NCBI RefSeq assembly: GCF_018531465.1
Contig: NZ_JAHDTF010000047.1
Coordinates: 1 to 64,000 of the forward strand
Origin: Sphaerisporangium fuscum
GTDB lineage: Bacteria; Actinomycetota; Actinomycetes; Streptosporangiales; Streptosporangiaceae
DNA: 64,000 nt
Direction: 5' to 3'
The notes beneath the pieces were generated by a model. That model was given only the letters and a program-made list of their open reading frames with translations. It was not told where the DNA came from and ran no database searches. Below, one piece after another: positions 32,096 to 40,444 of the stretch. The translations under genes were made by a program, and so were the position numbers. Within the stretch, counting starts at the first letter, position 1. Every line of letters starts with the position of its first letter.

Positions 32096-33433
32096 TCACC
32101 TTGGGTGGCCGTCGGCGTGCTCGCGTTCGCCGTCGCCGTCGGAACGCTGCAGATGACCGCGGTGGTGCCGATGCTCCCCGTGCTGCAACAGCGGCTTCAG
32201 GTGCCGCTCACCTCCGTCTCCTGGACCCTCACCGCCTCGCTGCTCTCCGGATCGGTGACCATCCCGCTGCTGTCCCGCCTCGGCGACCTGTACGGCAGGC
32301 GGCCGGTCGCCATGGCCGCGCTCGGCCTGCTGGTCGCCGGGTCACTGCTCAGCGCCCTGGCCACCACGCTTCCCCTGCTGATCGCCGGCCGGGTGCTGCA
32401 GGGCGCGGCCGCGCCCCTGCTGCCTCTGTCCATGGGCATCGCCCGGCAACAGGTGCCGCGTGACCGGCTGCCCACGGCCATCGGCGTGCTGAGCGCCATG
32501 ATCGGCGTGGGCAGCGGTGCCGGGATGATCCTCGCCGGTCTGGTCGGCGGCACCTACCAGGCGCTGTTCTGGGTTCTGGCCGGGCTCGGCGCGGCCGGTG
32601 TCGCGCTGGTCGCCCTCTTCGTCACCGAGCCCGCGCGCACCGCACCCGGCGGCCGGCCCGACCTCACCGGCGCGGCGCTGGTGGCCGCCTGGCTGGTCTG
32701 CCTTCTCCTGGCCATCAGCGAGGGCCCGGCCTGGGGCTGGGCCGCACCGCCCACCCTGGGGCTGCTGGCGGCGGCCGCCGTGCTGGTCGCCGTCTGGGTG
32801 GTCACGGCCCGCCGTACCGCCTCGCCGCTGATCGAGATCCCCATGCTGCTGCACCGGGGGACGGTGGGCGCCTCGGTGGCGTCGCTGCTGCTCGGATTCG
32901 CGCTGTTCGGCACCATCACCACGCTGTCGTCGGTGGCCCAGGCGGACCTGGGCGCGTCGGTGCTCCAGGTCGGGATGTACCTGCTGCCGACGGCGCTGCT
33001 GATGCTGGGAGTCTCGCTGCTCGCGGGCCGCCTGATGCGCCGGTTCGCCGCGTCGGCGCTGGTCGGGGCCGGGTCGGCGCTGGTGGCCGCGGCGGCGCTG
33101 TGGCTGAGCCTCTCCCACCGCGGTCCGGCCGATCTGTACGCGGCGGCCGTCGTGCTGGGCGTGGGCATCGGCCTAGGCTACGCGGCGCTCGGCACGATGG
33201 CGGTCGAACACGTCGAACCGGCCAAGACGGCGGCGGCCGGAGGCGTCAACGCCCTGGTGAGAGTCGTCGGAAGCAGCCTGGCGGGCGCGGTGAGCTCGGC
33301 CCTGCTGTCGGGCGCGGGAGCGGGATGGAGCTTCGCGGCCTCGGCGGTCGCGGCCCTGGTCTCGGCCGTCTTCGGCTACGCGCACGGTGTCCTGGCCCGG
33401 GTCCCGGGCCTTCTGGCGGAGGAGTTGACATGA
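32084..33433 (+). CDS. MFS transporter (DHA2-like), TetR-controlled
   Basis: 449 residues, probably 14 helices. After helix 2 comes the motif A-like LLSRLGDLYGRRPVAMAALG, and LLPLSMGIARQQVPRDRLPT and GVLSAMIGVGSGAGMILAG cover the antiporter motif C region. Members export drugs or metabolites with proton exchange. The ATG at 32084 has no Shine-Dalgarno sequence and lies in the middle of the operator palindrome; a leaderless transcript is likely. The stop overlaps the hemerythrin gene by four bases (ATGA), so both are made together. Confidence 0.9.
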   Translation: MYKKSPWVAVGVLAFAVAVGTLQMTAVVPMLPVLQQRLQVPLTSVSWTLTASLLSGSVTIPLLSRLGDLYGRRPVAMAALGLLVAGSLLSALATTLPLLIAGRVLQGAAAPLLPLSMGIARQQVPRDRLPTAIGVLSAMIGVGSGAGMILAGLVGGTYQALFWVLAGLGAAGVALVALFVTEPARTAPGGRPDLTGAALVAAWLVCLLLAISEGPAWGWAAPPTLGLLAAAAVLVAVWVVTARRTASPLIEIPMLLHRGTVGASVASLLLGFALFGTITTLSSVAQADLGASVLQVGMYLLPTALLMLGVSLLAGRLMRRFAASALVGAGSALVAAAALWLSLSHRGPADLYAAAVVLGVGIGLGYAALGTMAVEHVEPAKTAAAGGVNALVRVVGSSLAGAVSSALLSGAGAGWSFAASAVAALVSAVFGYAHGVLARVPGLLAEELT

Positions 33434-33858
33434 CCGAGCACGACGGCGAGCGGTTGGTCGCGTGGGGCGACGAACTGGTGAAGCTGCACGACGGGTTCCG
33501 CCGCGACCTCGCCGAACTGCGGCGGACGTCCAGGCTGGGCCCGAGCCTGCGTGAACACTGCCTGACCTTCTGCGAAGCCCTGCACGCCCATCACACCGGG
33601 GAGGACGCGGTCCTGTTCCCGCACCTCGACCGCTTGCACCCCGAGCTGGCCTCGGTGCTGACCCGGCTGCGTGACGAACACCAGGTCGTGGCGCGCATCC
33701 TGAACCGGATCCGGACCCTGGTGGACTCCGGCGCCCCGGACGGGGTCGAGGCCGAGCTGGAGCGGCTCACCGAGGATCTGGAGGCGCACCTGGACCACGA
33801 GGAGAGAGAACTCGTCCCCCTCCTCAACCAGATGATCGACATGCCCGAGGACCTCTGA
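33430..33858 (+). CDS. Hemerythrin-domain (HHE) protein
   Basis: 142 residues, four-helix bundle of the hemerythrin/HHE family. The di-iron ligands are visible: His in VKLHDGFRRDL, His/Glu in HAHHTGEDAVLFPHLD, His in LRDEHQVVARIL and His/Glu in HLDHEERELVPLL. Such proteins bind oxygen or nitric oxide or protect iron-sulfur centres; no membrane segment, so cytoplasmic. The start overlaps the MFS stop by four bases, which puts it under the same TetR control. The 3' end, including the stop, is copied several times downstream. Confidence 0.92.
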   Translation: MTEHDGERLVAWGDELVKLHDGFRRDLAELRRTSRLGPSLREHCLTFCEALHAHHTGEDAVLFPHLDRLHPELASVLTRLRDEHQVVARILNRIRTLVDSGAPDGVEAELERLTEDLEAHLDHEERELVPLLNQMIDMPEDL

Positions 33859-34030
33859 CCGGGGGCCTCCGGAGGATCGACGTGCCCGGGGGCTTCCAGC
33901 CGGGAGGTCCGGTGATCGACATGTCTCAGGACCTGTGCCCGGGGGCGACGTGCCCGGCACCCTCCAGCCGGGGGCGTCCGATGATCGACGTGTCCGAGGG
34001 CCTCTGACCGGCGGTGTCCGGATGGCCGAC
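33834..34030. repeat. Degenerate tandem copies of the hemerythrin gene 3' end
   Basis: The last bases of the gene (GATCGACATGCCCGAGGACC and TCTGACCGGGGGC) recur in decayed form starting at 33875, 33914, 33983 and about 34024. Spacing is 39-41 bases, with one interval of 69. The copies differ by many substitutions and have no open frame in common. They fill the first half of the 437-base gap before the LacI gene; the second half holds the promoter and operators described separately. Confidence 0.75.
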
Positions 34031-34178
34031 GTGCCGGGGCTTGCCCGGGAGTGTTCAGGCGACCCTCGCCCCGTGCGGCCCGCGCCTCGTCCGCGGCCCG
34101 TACGGGGCGGTCACGCCCGGCCGTCTTGCCCGATTTATCGGGATATATCCATCTTTGTTCCGTTTACCCGATCGTGAC

Positions 34179-34281
34179 TTGACGCTGTGCCGCGCGTGAC
34201 GATTACATGTCCTCACTCCGTAAACGTTTTCAGAAGCGTAATGTGATCGCCGACCCCTGTAAACGTTTACAGTCCTATAAG
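34179..34281 (+). promoter_or_regulatory. LacI-controlled promoter region with two operators
   Basis: CTGTAAACGTTTACAG (34257-34272) is a perfect 16-bp palindrome of the LacI/CcpA type with central CG. CCGTAAACGTTTTCAG (34218-34233) is a near copy 39 bases upstream. TATAAG (34276-34281) right after the perfect site is the likely -10, so the operator fills the -35/-10 spacer. A second promoter may start at TTGACG (34179-34184) with ATTACA (34202-34207), which would put the first operator at its start of transcription. The region also separates GC-rich repeats from the operon and is AT-rich. Confidence 0.85.
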
Positions 34282-34295
34282 AGTCCGAGGTGACA

Positions 34296-35309
34296 GTGAG
34301 CGACGGGCCGACGATCACGACGATCGCCCAGCGTGCTGGCGTATCCATCGCCTCCGTCTCACGCGTGCTGAACGGCCTCCCCACCAAGGCGGAGACCGAG
34401 CGCCGTGTCATGAGCGCCGCCCGCGAGCTCGGCTACGTGCCCAACTCCGCGGCGAGGTCCCTGAAGTCGCGGCGCAGCAACCAGCTCGGCTTCGCGATCG
34501 CCGACATCGGCAACCCGGCCTACCTCGCCATGATCCGCGAGATTCAGCCGATCTTCAAGGCCGCCGGTTACCGCCTGGTCCTGCACTCCACCGACGTCGA
34601 CACCGCCGACGAGATCGAGGTGCTGCGGGGCCTGGGAGAACGCTACGTGGACGGGCTCATCATGGTGCCGCTGCGCATGACGCGCGAGCACCTGGACATG
34701 TTCGCCGGCGCCCGCGCGCCCATCGTCATAATCGGCTCCGTGCCCGACGGCACCCCCGTCGACAACGTGCGGACCGACTCGCGCACGGGCGTGCGGCTCG
34801 CCGTCGAGCACCTGCACGGGCTCGGCCGGCGCCGCATCGGCTTCCTGAACGGCCCGCTCGACACCGTCCCGGGCGCCGCCCGCGGCGCCGCCTACATCGA
34901 GGCGCTCGAGGCCTGCGGACTGCCGTACGACAAGAACCTCGTCGAGGTGGGCGACTTCTACCGCGCCGAGGGCGCCCAGGCCGCCGAGCGGCTGCTCGGG
35001 CGGGCGCCCGAGATCGACGCGCTGCTGTGCGCCAACGACCTGATCGCCTTCGGCGCCCTGGAGACGCTGCGGCGCACCGGGCGGCGGGTGCCCGAGGACG
35101 TCGCCGTCGCCGGTATGGACGACACCGACCTCGCCACGCTCGCCTGGCCCCCGCTGACCAGCGTCTCGCTCGGATCGGCCGAACGCGGCCGGGTGGCGGC
35201 CGAGCTCCTGCTCGACCGGCTCGGCAAGGGCCCCCGGGCGCCCCGCGTGGTCACCGTCGAGCCCCGGCTTGTGATCCGCGCCTCGACCACTGGGGAGGAG
35301 ACTCGATGA
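34296..35309 (+). CDS. LacI-family regulator of the glycohydrolase operon
   Basis: 337 residues. HTH and hinge: TITTIAQRAGVSIASVSRVL, NGLPTKAETERRVMSAAREL, YVPNSAARSLKSRRSNQLGF. Then a periplasmic-binding-protein-like sensor (GEVGDFYRAEGAQAAERLL region and LLCANDLIAFGALETLRRTG). The GTG at 34296 has GAGG five bases before it, so I prefer it to the in-frame GTG at 34290, which overlaps that site. It overlaps the first permease by four bases (ATGA), so it belongs to the operon it probably controls. The ligand is likely a sugar or glycoside. Confidence 0.93.
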   Translation: MSDGPTITTIAQRAGVSIASVSRVLNGLPTKAETERRVMSAARELGYVPNSAARSLKSRRSNQLGFAIADIGNPAYLAMIREIQPIFKAAGYRLVLHSTDVDTADEIEVLRGLGERYVDGLIMVPLRMTREHLDMFAGARAPIVIIGSVPDGTPVDNVRTDSRTGVRLAVEHLHGLGRRRIGFLNGPLDTVPGAARGAAYIEALEACGLPYDKNLVEVGDFYRAEGAQAAERLLGRAPEIDALLCANDLIAFGALETLRRTGRRVPEDVAVAGMDDTDLATLAWPPLTSVSLGSAERGRVAAELLLDRLGKGPRAPRVVTVEPRLVIRASTTGEETR

Positions 35310-36235
35310 CCCTGACGGCCGAAAGAACGCGCACGACGCCCACCAGGCGCGGGACGCGCAGGCCGGGCTGGCAGCGGCGCGAGTCGCTCATGCTCATGCT
35401 GCCCGCGCTCGTGCCGGTGCTCGTCTTCAGCGTCGGCCCGCTGCTGTACGGCATCTTCCTGGCCTTCACCGACGCGAGGTCCGGGCGCAACGCGGTGACG
35501 ACCTTCACCGGCCTGTCGAACTTCGGCGACCTGCTGACCGACGGCGACTTCTGGTCGTCGTTCCGGATCGGCCTGGTCTGGGCGGTGTCGGTCACCGTGC
35601 TGCAGTTCCTGGCCTCGCTCGGGCTCGCCCTGCTGCTGAACGAGAACCTGCGCTTCCGGGGGTTCGCGCGGGTGCTGGCCGTGGTGCCGTGGGCCATGCC
35701 TCCGGTCGTCATCGGCCTGATGTGGCGGCTGGTCTACCACCCGAACGCCGGCATCCTCAACGCCGTGCTGCAGAGCATCGGGCTGCTCGACCACAACGTC
35801 GACTGGCTGAACGACTTCTCCATCGCGCTGCCCGCCGTCATCGTCGTCGGCATCTGGACGGGCATGCCGCAGACCACCGTCGTGCTGCTGGCGGGCCTGC
35901 AGAACGTGCCCAAGGAGCTGTACGAGGCCGGGCACATGGACGGCGCGCGGACCTTCCGCCGCTTCTGGAGCATCACGCTGCCGCAGTTGCGCCCGGTCAT
36001 CGTGACGATCACCTCGCTCGACTTCGTCTGGAACATCAACCAGTTCGGGCTGGTGTACGTGCTCACCCAGGGCGGCCCGGGCGGGCAGACGCGCCTGCCG
36101 ATGCTCTTCGCCTACGAGGAGGCCTTCCGCTACGGCTTCTTCGGCTACGCCGCCACCCTCGGCGTCGCCATCGTCATCGTCGTGCTGGCCGTGCTCGGCC
36201 TCTACATCGGACGCCAGATGCGGGAGGCGGACTGA
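35306..36235 (+). CDS. Carbohydrate ABC transporter permease 1 (MalF/UgpA-like)
   Basis: 309 residues with six membrane helices after a basic N-terminus. The EAA loop is YEAGHMDGARTFRRFWSITL, just before PQLRPVIVTITSLDFVWNIN. It matches CUT1 permeases, which transport di- and oligosaccharides, glycerol phosphates or glycosides. Overlaps the LacI stop by four bases and is one base from permease 2. No ATPase gene is present in the operon; a shared MsiK-type ATPase encoded elsewhere, as in other actinomycetes, would have to drive it. Confidence 0.93.
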   Translation: MTLTAERTRTTPTRRGTRRPGWQRRESLMLMLPALVPVLVFSVGPLLYGIFLAFTDARSGRNAVTTFTGLSNFGDLLTDGDFWSSFRIGLVWAVSVTVLQFLASLGLALLLNENLRFRGFARVLAVVPWAMPPVVIGLMWRLVYHPNAGILNAVLQSIGLLDHNVDWLNDFSIALPAVIVVGIWTGMPQTTVVLLAGLQNVPKELYEAGHMDGARTFRRFWSITLPQLRPVIVTITSLDFVWNINQFGLVYVLTQGGPGGQTRLPMLFAYEEAFRYGFFGYAATLGVAIVIVVLAVLGLYIGRQMREAD

Positions 36236-36236
36236 C

Positions 36237-37055
36237 ATGCGCAGGCTACTGCAGTACCTCGCCCTGCTCGGCTACGTCGTCTTCCTGGCGTTCCCGCTGC
36301 TCTGGCTGCTGTCCACGGCGCTGAAGACGCCGCATGAGATGGCGAGCCTCACCCCGACGTGGATCCCGCGTCACCCCGTCCTGACCAACTTCACCGACGC
36401 CTTCAGCGAGCAGGACATCGTGGGCAGCGCCGCCCGCAGCCTCGGCGTGGCCGTCGCCAGCGCGGTGCTGACGGTCGTGCTCGCCCTGCCCGCCGCCTAC
36501 GCCATGGCCCGCTACCGCTCGCTCGTCAACCGGTTCGCCGTCGGATGGGTGCTGGTCAGCCAGGTCTTCCCGTTCATCCTGATCATCATTCCGCTGTTCA
36601 TGGTGCTGCGGAGCCTCGACCTGGTGAACACCCTGCCGGGCCTGACGATCGTGCACGTCACCTTCACGCTGCCGTTCGCGCTGTGGATGCTCCAGGGGTA
36701 CGTGCGGGCGGTGCCGCGCGAGCTGGAGGAGGCCGCGGCCGTCGACGGCGCGGGCCGGGTGCGCAGCATCGTCAACGTCGTCGCGCCGCTGCTCGCGCCC
36801 GGCGTGGTGGCGACGCTGCTGTTCGCCTTCATCTCCTCCTGGAACGAGTTCCTGTTCGCCCTGGTCGTCCTGAAGGACCCCGACGTGGCGACCCTGCCGC
36901 TGACCCTGGTGAAGTTCACCGGCGCGGAGGGCGTCGTCCGCCTCGGGCCGCTCGCCGCGGCCTCGCTGCTCGCCACGATCCCGAGCCTGGCGTTCTTCGC
37001 GATCATCCAGCGGCGGCTGAGATCCGGCCTCATGGCCGGTGCCGTGAAGGGATAG
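36237..37055 (+). CDS. Carbohydrate ABC transporter permease 2 (MalG/UgpE-like)
   Basis: 272 residues, six membrane helices. EAA loop: LEEAAAVDGAGRVRSIVNVV. The end SGLMAGAVKG is typical of CUT1 MalG-type permeases. The ATG at 36237 is one base after the permease 1 stop. Together they form the membrane channel of the CUT1 transporter. After its stop a 16-bp perfect palindrome precedes the binding-protein gene. Confidence 0.93.
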   Translation: MRRLLQYLALLGYVVFLAFPLLWLLSTALKTPHEMASLTPTWIPRHPVLTNFTDAFSEQDIVGSAARSLGVAVASAVLTVVLALPAAYAMARYRSLVNRFAVGWVLVSQVFPFILIIIPLFMVLRSLDLVNTLPGLTIVHVTFTLPFALWMLQGYVRAVPRELEEAAAVDGAGRVRSIVNVVAPLLAPGVVATLLFAFISSWNEFLFALVVLKDPDVATLPLTLVKFTGAEGVVRLGPLAAASLLATIPSLAFFAIIQRRLRSGLMAGAVKG

Positions 37056-37073
37056 CGCCGCCGGCACCTCGCG

Positions 37074-37089
37074 GCCGTCCGCGGACGGC
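37074..37089 (+). other. mRNA hairpin between permease 2 and the binding-protein gene
   Basis: GCCGTCCGCGGACGGC is a perfect 16-bp palindrome in the 77-base gap. It could stabilise the 3' end of the upstream message or the 5' end of the binding-protein message, or be a partial terminator. Such structures often raise binding-protein levels over permeases. Confidence 0.5.
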
Positions 37090-37132
37090 ACCCACGAACC
37101 GCTTTCCACGTCCCCCCGATAGGAGAAAACCC

Positions 37133-38449
37133 GTGCGTACCAGAACCGCACTCGCGGCCGCGGCGGCCGCGGTCGTCGCGCTCACCGCGGCCGCCTGCGG
37201 CGGCTCAGGCGGCGACAGTTCCGGCGGCGGCAAGGCCGGTCAGCCGGTGAACCTGAAGTTCCTGAGCCTCGCCTGGCAGAAGGAGTCCATCGCCGCCAAC
37301 AAGCAGCTCGTCGACGAGTGGAACAAGGCCAACCCCGGCATCCAGGTCGAATACGTCCAGGGGAGCTGGGACAACGTCAACGACCAGCTCGTCACCTCGT
37401 TCGAGGCCGGCGACCCGCCGGACGTCATCCACGACGACTCCCCGGCGCTGGCCGGGTTCGCCTCGCGCGGCTACCTGATGGACCTGTCCGGCAAGGTGCC
37501 CGCCGACCTCAAGAGCGACATCCCGCAGGCGGCCTGGGACACCGTGACCTTCCCCGACGGCAAGGGCGGCCAGGGCGTGTACGGCGTGCCGTTCCTGCAG
37601 GAGTCGCAGGTCCTCATCGGCAACAAGAAGCTGCTGGACGCCGCGAAGGTGCGCATCCCCACCCCGGACAACCCCTGGACGTGGGACGAGTTCGCCGGCA
37701 TCAGCAAGAAGCTCACCACGGGCGGGAACTTCGGTGTCGCCTGGCCGCTGAAGTCGCCGGTCAACAAGGTGCTCAACCTCGCCCTCAACTTCGGCGGCAC
37801 GTTCTTCCAGACCGACGGCACCAAGGCCACCGTCAAGGTCGGGCCGGAGGAGCGCGAGGTCATGCAGCGCATCCACGACCAGCTCTACAAGGACAAGTCG
37901 GCCGACCCCTCCGCGCTCGGCATGGGCACCGCCGACCCGCTGCCCGGCTTCTACGCCGGTAAGTACGCGCTGCTCCCCGCGGGCGTCTACCTGCGCCAGC
38001 AGGTCGTGGAGCAGGCTCCCAAGGGCTTCGAGTGGATCACGATCCCGCCGCTGAAGGGCACCAGCTCCGACCAGGGCGCCACGTCGCAGACCCTGTCGGT
38101 CGCCGCCGACAGCAAGAACCCAGACGCGGCCACCAAGTTCATCTCCTTCTTCCTCAACAGCGCCAACCAGGCCAAGCTCGCCAAGGGCGACTGGCTGCTG
38201 CCGACCAGCGTGAAGGCGGCGAGCGACCCGTCGATGACCACCAAGGAGAACGGCTGGGACGTCGCGACCGCCTCCGCCAAGAACCTCGTCGTCGCGCCGT
38301 ACCTGAAGGTCAACGGCTTCGACGAGTGGAAGAGCAAGGTGGCCACGCCGACCCTGCAGCAGTACTTCGCCAACAAGATCAGCCTCGACCAGGCGGCCAA
38401 GACGCTCGTCGACGAGGGCAACAAGGTGCTGGAGCGGTACAACAAGTGA
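37133..38449 (+). CDS. Carbohydrate ABC transporter substrate-binding lipoprotein (family 1)
   Basis: 438 residues. Lipoprotein signal: basic RTRT, hydrophobic Ala/Val core, lipobox LTAAAC (Cys22), then a Gly/Ser linker. The mature part is an extracellular solute-binding protein family 1: KQLVDEWNKANPGIQVEYVQ, DPPDVIHDDSPALAGFASRG, YGVPFLQESQVLIGNKKLLD and DNPWTWDEFAGISKKLTTGG. GTG at 37133 follows AGGAGA. It overlaps the first glycohydrolase gene (GTGA, 38446-38449). The ligand is not known, but the operon suggests a glycoside. Confidence 0.93.
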   Translation: MRTRTALAAAAAAVVALTAAACGGSGGDSSGGGKAGQPVNLKFLSLAWQKESIAANKQLVDEWNKANPGIQVEYVQGSWDNVNDQLVTSFEAGDPPDVIHDDSPALAGFASRGYLMDLSGKVPADLKSDIPQAAWDTVTFPDGKGGQGVYGVPFLQESQVLIGNKKLLDAAKVRIPTPDNPWTWDEFAGISKKLTTGGNFGVAWPLKSPVNKVLNLALNFGGTFFQTDGTKATVKVGPEEREVMQRIHDQLYKDKSADPSALGMGTADPLPGFYAGKYALLPAGVYLRQQVVEQAPKGFEWITIPPLKGTSSDQGATSQTLSVAADSKNPDAATKFISFFLNSANQAKLAKGDWLLPTSVKAASDPSMTTKENGWDVATASAKNLVVAPYLKVNGFDEWKSKVATPTLQQYFANKISLDQAAKTLVDEGNKVLERYNK

Positions 38450-39411
38450 CGCCGCTCACCCGCGCCCGGGGGTGCCTGCTCGGCCTGGCGGCCGGCGACG
38501 CCCTCGGGCGCCCCGCCGAGAACCTCACCCGGGAGGAGATCGCCCGTCGCTGGGGCCGTCTCACCGAGATCGAGCCCGGCAAGGGCGGCACCGACGACAC
38601 CGAGTACACCATCTTCGCGGCCTCCCTGCTGTGCCGGTACGGCGCGGCGCTGACCCCGGCCGACGTCGAGCGGGAGTACCGCGAGCGGATCATCCCGGGC
38701 GTCGACGGGCCGATGCGCGGAGCCGGCTTCTCCGAGCTGGGCACCGTCCAGGCGCTGCGCCGCGGCCTCGCGCCGCCGATGTCCGGCCTGTGGCACCAGC
38801 ACGGCTGGTCCGACGGCCTGGCGATGCGCGCCGCCCCGTACGGTGTCTTCGCGGCCGGCGACCCCGCCGAGGCGGCCCGTCTGGTGGCCGTCGACGGCGC
38901 GGTCAGCCACAGCGGTGAGGGCGTGTACGGCGGGCAGGCCGTCGCGGCGGCGGTGGCCGTCGCGATGACCGGCGCCGCGACCGGCGAGGTCGTGGACGCG
39001 GGCATCGCCGCCGTCCCCGAGGACTCCTGGACCTCCCGCAGCCTCCGCGCGGCCGTGCGGGCCGTGGCCGCGGGCTCGGTAGAGGAGCTGTACGCCGCCG
39101 TGGTCGTGCCCCACTACCCGTGGACCGACCTCGCCCCGGAGGCCGTCGCGCTCGCCTTCGCCGGGTACCTGCTCGGCGGCGGCGAGGTGGAGGACGCGGT
39201 GGTGGAGGCGGCCGGCCTCGGCCGGGACGCCGACACCACCGCGGCGATCGCCGGCGCCCTCGCGGGGGCAGGGCGCGGCGAGGCCGCCGTTCCGGAACGC
39301 TGGGCCCGCGAGATCGGCCCCGTCAGCGGCCGCTGCCTCCCCGTCGTCGCCGGCCGTCACGTCCTGGACGTCGCCACCGAACTGTCGGCGGCGTCGGCGT
39401 CCCGGAACTGA
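38446..39411 (+). CDS. ADP-ribosylglycohydrolase-family protein 1 (active-site motifs intact)
   Basis: 321 residues, DraG/ARH fold. N-terminal CLLGLAAGDALGRPAENLT, first metal motif GGTDDTEYTIFAAS, middle motif AVSHSGEGVYGGQAVAAAVA, and C-terminal metal motif GLGRDADTTAAIAGALAGAG. All carboxylates for the two Mg2+ ions seem to be present, so it is probably active in cleaving a ribosyl or related glycosidic bond. The GTG start overlaps the binding-protein stop, so the enzyme is tied to the transporter. The real substrate may not be ADP-ribose, since no Nudix or nucleotidase gene is nearby. Confidence 0.9.
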   Translation: MTPLTRARGCLLGLAAGDALGRPAENLTREEIARRWGRLTEIEPGKGGTDDTEYTIFAASLLCRYGAALTPADVEREYRERIIPGVDGPMRGAGFSELGTVQALRRGLAPPMSGLWHQHGWSDGLAMRAAPYGVFAAGDPAEAARLVAVDGAVSHSGEGVYGGQAVAAAVAVAMTGAATGEVVDAGIAAVPEDSWTSRSLRAAVRAVAAGSVEELYAAVVVPHYPWTDLAPEAVALAFAGYLLGGGEVEDAVVEAAGLGRDADTTAAIAGALAGAGRGEAAVPERWAREIGPVSGRCLPVVAGRHVLDVATELSAASASRN

Positions 39412-39412
39412 C

Positions 39413-39463
39413 ATGACCAGACCCCACCGAAGCGCCCGCAAGCCGCGCCGCGTCAAGGGATAG
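39413..39463 (+). CDS. Possible 16-residue arginine-rich open frame
   Basis: A 17-codon frame (MTRPHRSARKPRRVKG and stop) fills most of the 61-base gap between glycohydrolases 1 and 2. Its ATG lies one base after the preceding stop, in the coupled position seen elsewhere in this operon. It has no detectable homology and may be chance. Confidence 0.25.
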   Translation: MTRPHRSARKPRRVKG

Positions 39464-39472
39464 AGGAGACAC

Positions 39473-40444
39473 ATGCGATCGGGGGACAGGATCCGGGGCG
39501 CGTTCGCGGGCCTCGCGATCGGGGACGCGGCCGGCTGGCCGTCCGCGCGGCACCGGTCGGCGCTGCACGCGCCGTGGAGCAGGCGCCTGACACGCGAGCT
39601 GGACGGCTTCGCCGAAGAACACCAGGTCACCACGCTGCCGGTGCCCTTCGCGCTGAACCAGCCGGTCGAGCCGCTCGCGATCGGCCCGTCCGACGACGCC
39701 GAGTGGCTCGCCTGGACGGCGCTGACCGTCCACGAGGACCGCGCCGAGGCGTTCGGCCGCCTCGCCGGCCGCACCGACCTGCGGGTGCGCATATCGGTGC
39801 GTTCGGCGCTGGCCAACCTGGCCGCCGGCAAGCGCCCGCCGGCCAGCGGGCACGACAACCCGCACTTCTTCGACGACGCCGCGGCCGTACGGGCCGTCGC
39901 CTTCGGCGCGGTGGGAGCGGATCCCCGCCCCGACGCCGTGGTCACCAACGCCGGGGACGGCGTCCTCGCCGCCGCCGCGATCGCGGCCGCGGTCGCCGAG
40001 CTCGTCGCCGGAGCCCCCATGGCGACGGCCGTCCAGGCGGCGCTCGCCGAGCTGCCCGCCGGGACCGCCATCGGCCACGCGGCCCGCACCGCCCTGGCGG
40101 CGGCGCGTGCGGCGGGCGACCCGTTCGCGGCGGTCCCCGCCCTGGACGCGGCCCTGCTCGACCACGTCTACAGCTACGGGGTGGCGGCCGCGCAGACGGT
40201 CCCGGTGGCGCTCGCCCTCGCGGAGGTCTCCGGCGGCGCGATCGCCGCCGCCGTCTCCGCCGCCGCGTGCCTGCCCTCGCTCGCCGACTCGGCCCCCGCC
40301 CTCACCGGTGCCCTGACCGGGGCGTTCACCGGATACGACGCTCTCCCCGGAGGCTGGCGCGACTCGACGCGCACGCTCGCCGGATGCGGCCTGCCCGACC
40401 TGGCCGGAACCGATCTCATCGACATCGCTGGAGGACTTGGATGA
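39473..40444 (+). CDS. ADP-ribosylglycohydrolase-family protein 2 (degenerate metal site)
   Basis: 323 residues from the ATG at 39473 (AGAGGAG before it). DraG/ARH fold: GAFAGLAIGDAAGWPSARHR, then GPSDDAEWLAWTAL where active family members have T-D-D-T. The middle SHSGEG-type motif is replaced by VTNAGDGVLAAAA. The C-terminal D-x-D-T motif is reduced to LADSAPALTGALTGAFTG, with one of the aspartates lost. The metal site is thus altered in both halves. It may be a regulatory or binding partner or act on another bond. It overlaps protein 3 by four bases (ATGA). Confidence 0.85.
   Translation: MRSGDRIRGAFAGLAIGDAAGWPSARHRSALHAPWSRRLTRELDGFAEEHQVTTLPVPFALNQPVEPLAIGPSDDAEWLAWTALTVHEDRAEAFGRLAGRTDLRVRISVRSALANLAAGKRPPASGHDNPHFFDDAAAVRAVAFGAVGADPRPDAVVTNAGDGVLAAAAIAAAVAELVAGAPMATAVQAALAELPAGTAIGHAARTALAAARAAGDPFAAVPALDAALLDHVYSYGVAAAQTVPVALALAEVSGGAIAAAVSAAACLPSLADSAPALTGALTGAFTGYDALPGGWRDSTRTLAGCGLPDLAGTDLIDIAGGLG

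Noticed and set aside
39413..39463. Peptide of 16 residues as remnant of another ABC permease C-terminus (ends in VKG like permease 2)
   Set aside because: Only three residues agree; this is too little to claim homology, so I list it only as a possible small frame.
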